A stretch of 64,000 nt of DNA from Rhizobium pisi. Its GTDB lineage: Bacteria > Pseudomonadota > Alphaproteobacteria > Rhizobiales > Rhizobiaceae. This document shows positions 61,231 through 64,000 of the stretch, piece by piece (position 1 is the first letter of the stretch; the number at the start of each line of letters is the position of its first letter). Made by a program: the position numbers and the translations under genes. The stretch spans positions 1 to 64,000 of the forward strand of contig NZ_RJJT01000013.1 in NCBI RefSeq assembly GCF_003938655.1, written 5' to 3'. The notes below the pieces were generated by a model. It was given only the letters and a program-made list of their open reading frames with translations, had not been told where the DNA came from and did no database searches.

Positions 61231-62742
61231 TCACGCGGCAATGCCGGCCATCATCAGGCCGAGGGTCTGTTCACCGGCATCGGGCGTCTTCTCGCCAACT
61301 ACATGGCCGGCGAACATGACAAGGATACGGTCTGAAAGGGCGCGGATCTCATCGAGTTCGACGGAGACGAGCAGGATAGCCTTGCCCGCATCGCGCATTT
61401 CGATGATCCGGCGGTGGATGAATTCGATGGCGCCGATATCGACGCCGCGTGTCGGCTGGCCGATGATCAGCATCTTCGGATCGCGTTCGATCTCGCGGGC
61501 GACGACGATTTTCTGCTGGTTGCCGCCGGAGAAATTCGCGGTCTTCAGCCGCGGGTTCGGCGGGCGGATGTCGTATTTTTCGATCTTCTCCATGGCATCC
61601 TTGCGGATCGCGTCGAGATCGAGCAGGGGGCCGCGGCTATAGCCTGGACGGCGATGGTAGCCGAGGACCGAATTTTCATATTCTTCGAACTTCAAGACCA
61701 GGCCCATGTGGTGGCGGTCTTCGGGAATATGGGCGAGGCCGAGATCGCGCAGGCGAGCGGGATCGGCCTTGTCGATCGTCTGACCGTCGAGAAGGATCTC
61801 GCCGGAGGTGGGCTTGCGAATGCCGGCGATTGCCTCCAGCAACTCGGACTGGCCGTTGCCGGCAACACCAGCGATGCCGACGATCTCGCCGGCGCGGACG
61901 TCGAAGGAGACGTTGTCGACCATGGTGACGCCGCGATTGTCCTTGACCGTGAGGTTGCGGACGGAGAGCACAGCGGCACCCGGCTTCGCCTCGCCCTTCT
62001 GCACACGCAGCAGAACGCGGCGGCCGACCATCAGCTCGGCGAGCTCCTCCACGGTCGTTTCCGCCGTCGTGCGGGTCGCGACCATTTCGCCGCGGCGCAT
62101 GACGGAGACCGTATCGGTAATCGCCATGATCTCGCGCAGCTTATGGGTGATGAGGATGATCGTCTTGCCCTGGTCGCGCAGCACCTTGAGAATGCGAAAG
62201 AGGTGATCGGCCTCCGCCGGCGTCAGCACGCCTGTGGGCTCGTCGAGGATCAGGATCTCGGCGCCGCGATACATGGCCTTGAGGATTTCGACGCGTTGCT
62301 GCAGGCCGACCGGAAGCTCTTCGATGAGCGTATCGGGATCAACCTCGAGGCCATATTCCGTTTCCAGCCGTTTGAGTTCGGCGCGAGCCGATGCGACGCC
62401 CCTCGCCAGCAGCATGCCGCCTTCGGCTCCGAGCATGATGTTCTCGAGCACCGTGAAATTATCGACCAGCATGAAATGCTGGTGCACCATGCCGATGCCG
62501 ACAGCGATCGCCGCCTGGCTGTCACGGATGGTAACAGGGCTGCCGTTAACGCGGATCTCGCCGCTATCGGCATGGTAAAAACCGTAGATGATCGACATCA
62601 GGGTCGATTTGCCGGCACCGTTTTCACCGATGATGCCGTGGATCGTCCCCTTGGCAACGGTGAGGTTGATGTCCTTGTTGGCATGGACGGCACCGAATTT
62701 CTTATCGATGCCGACAAGCTCGATAGCGGGCTTATCTGTCAC
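61231..62742 (-). CDS. Nucleoside ABC transporter ATPase, tandem domain (BmpA-type system, YufO-like)
   Basis: A 503-residue protein with two ABC modules, as in sugar and nucleoside importers. First module: GENGAGKSTLMSIIYG Walker A, LPVGLQQRVEILKAMYRGAEILILDEPTGVLTP. Second module: VAGNGQSELLEAIAG, a degenerate Walker A, and FSGGNQQKIVVAREIERDPKMLIIGQPTRGVD. It powers uptake of nucleosides. GTG 62742 has GGAG 7 bases upstream; TTG 62754 is an alternative. A terminator-like hairpin separates it from the binding-protein gene. Confidence 0.93.
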   Translation of the reverse strand: MTDKPAIELVGIDKKFGAVHANKDINLTVAKGTIHGIIGENGAGKSTLMSIIYGFYHADSGEIRVNGSPVTIRDSQAAIAVGIGMVHQHFMLVDNFTVLENIMLGAEGGMLLARGVASARAELKRLETEYGLEVDPDTLIEELPVGLQQRVEILKAMYRGAEILILDEPTGVLTPAEADHLFRILKVLRDQGKTIILITHKLREIMAITDTVSVMRRGEMVATRTTAETTVEELAELMVGRRVLLRVQKGEAKPGAAVLSVRNLTVKDNRGVTMVDNVSFDVRAGEIVGIAGVAGNGQSELLEAIAGIRKPTSGEILLDGQTIDKADPARLRDLGLAHIPEDRHHMGLVLKFEEYENSVLGYHRRPGYSRGPLLDLDAIRKDAMEKIEKYDIRPPNPRLKTANFSGGNQQKIVVAREIERDPKMLIIGQPTRGVDIGAIEFIHRRIIEMRDAGKAILLVSVELDEIRALSDRILVMFAGHVVGEKTPDAGEQTLGLMMAGIAA

Positions 62743-62763
62743 TGCAGGCTCCAAATAAGAAAA

Positions 62764-62798
62764 GGGCGTATGGCGAAAATCCCCTCCGCCATACGCCC
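62764..62798 (-). terminator. Terminator or attenuator between the BMP gene and the ABC ATPase gene
   Basis: A perfect 12-bp stem, GGGCGTATGGCG (62764-62775) with its complement (62787-62798), is followed on the minus strand by CTTTTCTTATTT. It lies just after the binding-protein stop and before the ATPase gene. Partial read-through here would make more binding protein than transporter, as is common in ABC operons. Confidence 0.85.
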
Positions 62799-62830
62799 GA
62801 TCTCAATCGTCGATCACTTTCGGGCGCGGA

Positions 62831-63823
62831 TCACTTCGGGCAAGCGTTGTCCGAGGTGTAATCGTGAACCTTGATGGTTCCCGCGATGATGTCGGCCTTG
62901 GCCTTGTCGACGGCGGCCTGCATTTCGGGCGTGATCAGCGACTTGTTGTTGTCGTCCATCGCAGCGCCGACGCCGTTTTCCTTGACGCCGAGCGCCTGGA
63001 CGCCGCCGGTGAACTTGTCGTTCTTGGTGTCGGTATAGGCGTTGTAGACGGCGAGATCGACGCGCTTGACCATCGAGGTCAGGACCGAGCCCGGGTGCAG
63101 ATGGTTCTGGTTGGAGTCGACGCCGATCGAAAGCTTCTTGTTGTCGGCCGCAGTCTGGAGAACGCCGAGACCGGTCGCGCCGGCTGCCGCGTAAATGACG
63201 TCGGCGCCCTGGTCGATCTGGTTCTTGGTCAGCTCACCGCCGCGAACCGGGTCGTTCCAGGCCGCACCGGTGGTGCCGGTCATGTTCTGGAAGACTTCGA
63301 TACTGGCCTTGGCAGCGCGCGCGCCCTGCTCGTAGCCGCACTCGAACTTGCGGATCAGCGGAATGTCCATGCCGCCGACGAAACCGACCTTGCCGGTCTT
63401 GGAGGCCATGCCGGCGAGAACGCCGACGAGGTAGGAGCCTTCTTCTTCCTTGTAGACGACGGAGCGGACGTTCGGCTTGTCGACGACGGAGTCAACGATG
63501 ATGAATTTGGTATCGGGGAATTCGGCTGCGACCTTCTCGATGGCCGAGGTCCAGGCGAAGGAAACGGCAACCACGGGATTGAAACCGCGGCTTGCGAAGT
63601 TGCGGATGGCCTGTTCACCCTGGGTGTCGCCGGTCGGCTCGAAGTCGCGATAGGCGATGCCGGTCTCGGCCTTGAACTTTTCCGCGCCGTTGTAGGCCGC
63701 TTCGTTAAAGGACTTATCGAACTTCCCGCCAGTGCCGTAAACCAGCGCCGGCTTGACATCGGCGGCAAGCGCCGTCGTCGACATGGCAGCCATGGCAAGG
63801 AGGGTAAGAAGGGATTTTTTCAT
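62831..63823 (-). CDS. BMP-family nucleoside-binding protein
   Basis: A 330-residue periplasmic binding protein of the Bmp/PnrA-like family with signal peptide MKKSLLTLLAMAAMSTTALAAD (no lipobox, so soluble). Motifs are DKSFNEAAYNGAEKFK, GFNPVVAVSFAWTSAIEKVAAEFPDTKFIIVD, GSYLVGVLAGMASKTGKVGFVGGM and GADVIYAAAGATGLGVLQ. The family binds purine nucleosides, which matches the catabolic genes downstream. First gene of the operon. Its promoter must lie in 63824-64000. Confidence 0.93.
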   Translation of the reverse strand: MKKSLLTLLAMAAMSTTALAADVKPALVYGTGGKFDKSFNEAAYNGAEKFKAETGIAYRDFEPTGDTQGEQAIRNFASRGFNPVVAVSFAWTSAIEKVAAEFPDTKFIIVDSVVDKPNVRSVVYKEEEGSYLVGVLAGMASKTGKVGFVGGMDIPLIRKFECGYEQGARAAKASIEVFQNMTGTTGAAWNDPVRGGELTKNQIDQGADVIYAAAGATGLGVLQTAADNKKLSIGVDSNQNHLHPGSVLTSMVKRVDLAVYNAYTDTKNDKFTGGVQALGVKENGVGAAMDDNNKSLITPEMQAAVDKAKADIIAGTIKVHDYTSDNACPK

Positions 63824-64000
63824 GAGTTGCAGCCCTGTTGTTGCTATTTGTTAGGGGTCCTCCCGCAAGCCCTTTTCGGACATGTCTGCGGAACCACCGA
63901 CCTCCCCCCGGAGGCCTGGCTGCGCGCATCCTTGCATGGCTCAAGGAAAAATTCACCAGAAATTTTTCGGTTGGTAAAGATTTGCAGAGATTGCCGAAAA
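63824..64000. other. Upstream region of the nucleoside uptake operon
   Basis: About 177 bases to the window edge without a gene. It is the likely promoter region of the minus-strand operon. It is AT-rich toward the far end (around 63950-64000). No clear operator symmetry was recognised. Confidence 0.4.

Noticed and set aside
61414..62874. 486-codon plus-strand open frame opposite the ABC ATPase gene
   Set aside because: Shadow of the ATPase gene; the translated sequence has aspartate/histidine-rich low-complexity character typical of antisense frames here.

Overview
The window is about 64 kb of high-GC chromosomal DNA from an alphaproteobacterium, most likely Rhizobium of the etli/leguminosarum group. 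This is inferred from gene content: BA14K-like and DUF982 proteins, a Tad/Cpa pilus locus in the rhizobial order, three copies of an intergenic mosaic repeat that looks like RIME1, and rhizobial exopolysaccharide-type genes. No rRNA, CRISPR array, insertion sequence, integrase or phage gene was seen. Most of the window looks like stable chromosome. The most accessory-looking parts are the sugar/methyltransferase block (9.9-20.0 kb) and the polysaccharide block (20.5-25.7 kb).

Layout. 0-9.6 kb is mixed housekeeping: an XRE-cupin regulator divergent from a TenA-like protein, lepA, a ccdAB toxin-antitoxin pair with a perfect dyad in front, a GFA-family zinc protein, a DHA2-type efflux pump divergent from its HxlR regulator, a class I glutamine amidotransferase translationally coupled to a left-handed beta-helix acetyltransferase, a SelW/SelT-like protein, a BA14K-like secreted protein, tRNA-Leu(CAG) and a DUF982 protein. 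9.9-20.0 kb is a plus-strand run of eleven tightly packed genes. It makes a CDP-4-keto-6-deoxy sugar (rfbF, rfbG), then C-methylates and epimerises it. A second half carries an aminotransferase, a CmcI-like O-methyltransferase, a GNAT, a WbqC-family protein, a PhyH-type dioxygenase and a second zinc-finger methyltransferase. 20.5-25.7 kb holds a polysaccharide co-polymerase without a kinase domain, a secreted GH5 glycanase, a Wzy-like polymerase and an acyltransferase.

25.9-39.3 kb has purU, a 975-residue kinase/M23-like/PLP-enzyme fusion, a small transcription unit with dyad and terminator, and a peptide-oriented group. That group comprises a P1-family peptidase, a LysR regulator, a family 5 solute-binding protein, two permeases with no ATPase gene beside them, an NlpC/P60 peptidase, a MarR regulator and an M17 aminopeptidase. 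39.4-52.0 kb is the Tad/Cpa pilus region: flp-cpaA-cpaB-cpaC-cpaD-cpaE-cpaF-tadB-tadC on the minus strand, tadD on the plus strand beyond a LysE exporter gene, and a divergent plus-strand unit with a CpaC-N-like protein and two TadE-like pseudopilins.

52.1-63.8 kb is a nucleoside salvage and uptake region. deoB-add-upp run on the plus strand. On the minus strand a BMP-type nucleoside ABC importer (binding protein, ATPase, two permeases) is followed by cdd, purine nucleoside phosphorylase, deoC and deoA. Together these import nucleosides, deaminate and phosphorolyse them, and send (deoxy)ribose phosphate to central metabolism. A retropepsin-like membrane protease lies between the two converging groups. 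A RIME1-like repeat sits inside the minus-strand operon and supplies the stop codon of the phosphorylase gene.

The strongest candidates for unexplained biology are the CDP-sugar/C-methylation/PhyH-WbqC block, the three-domain fusion protein, the ATPase-less peptide transport group, and the two families of palindromic intergenic elements.
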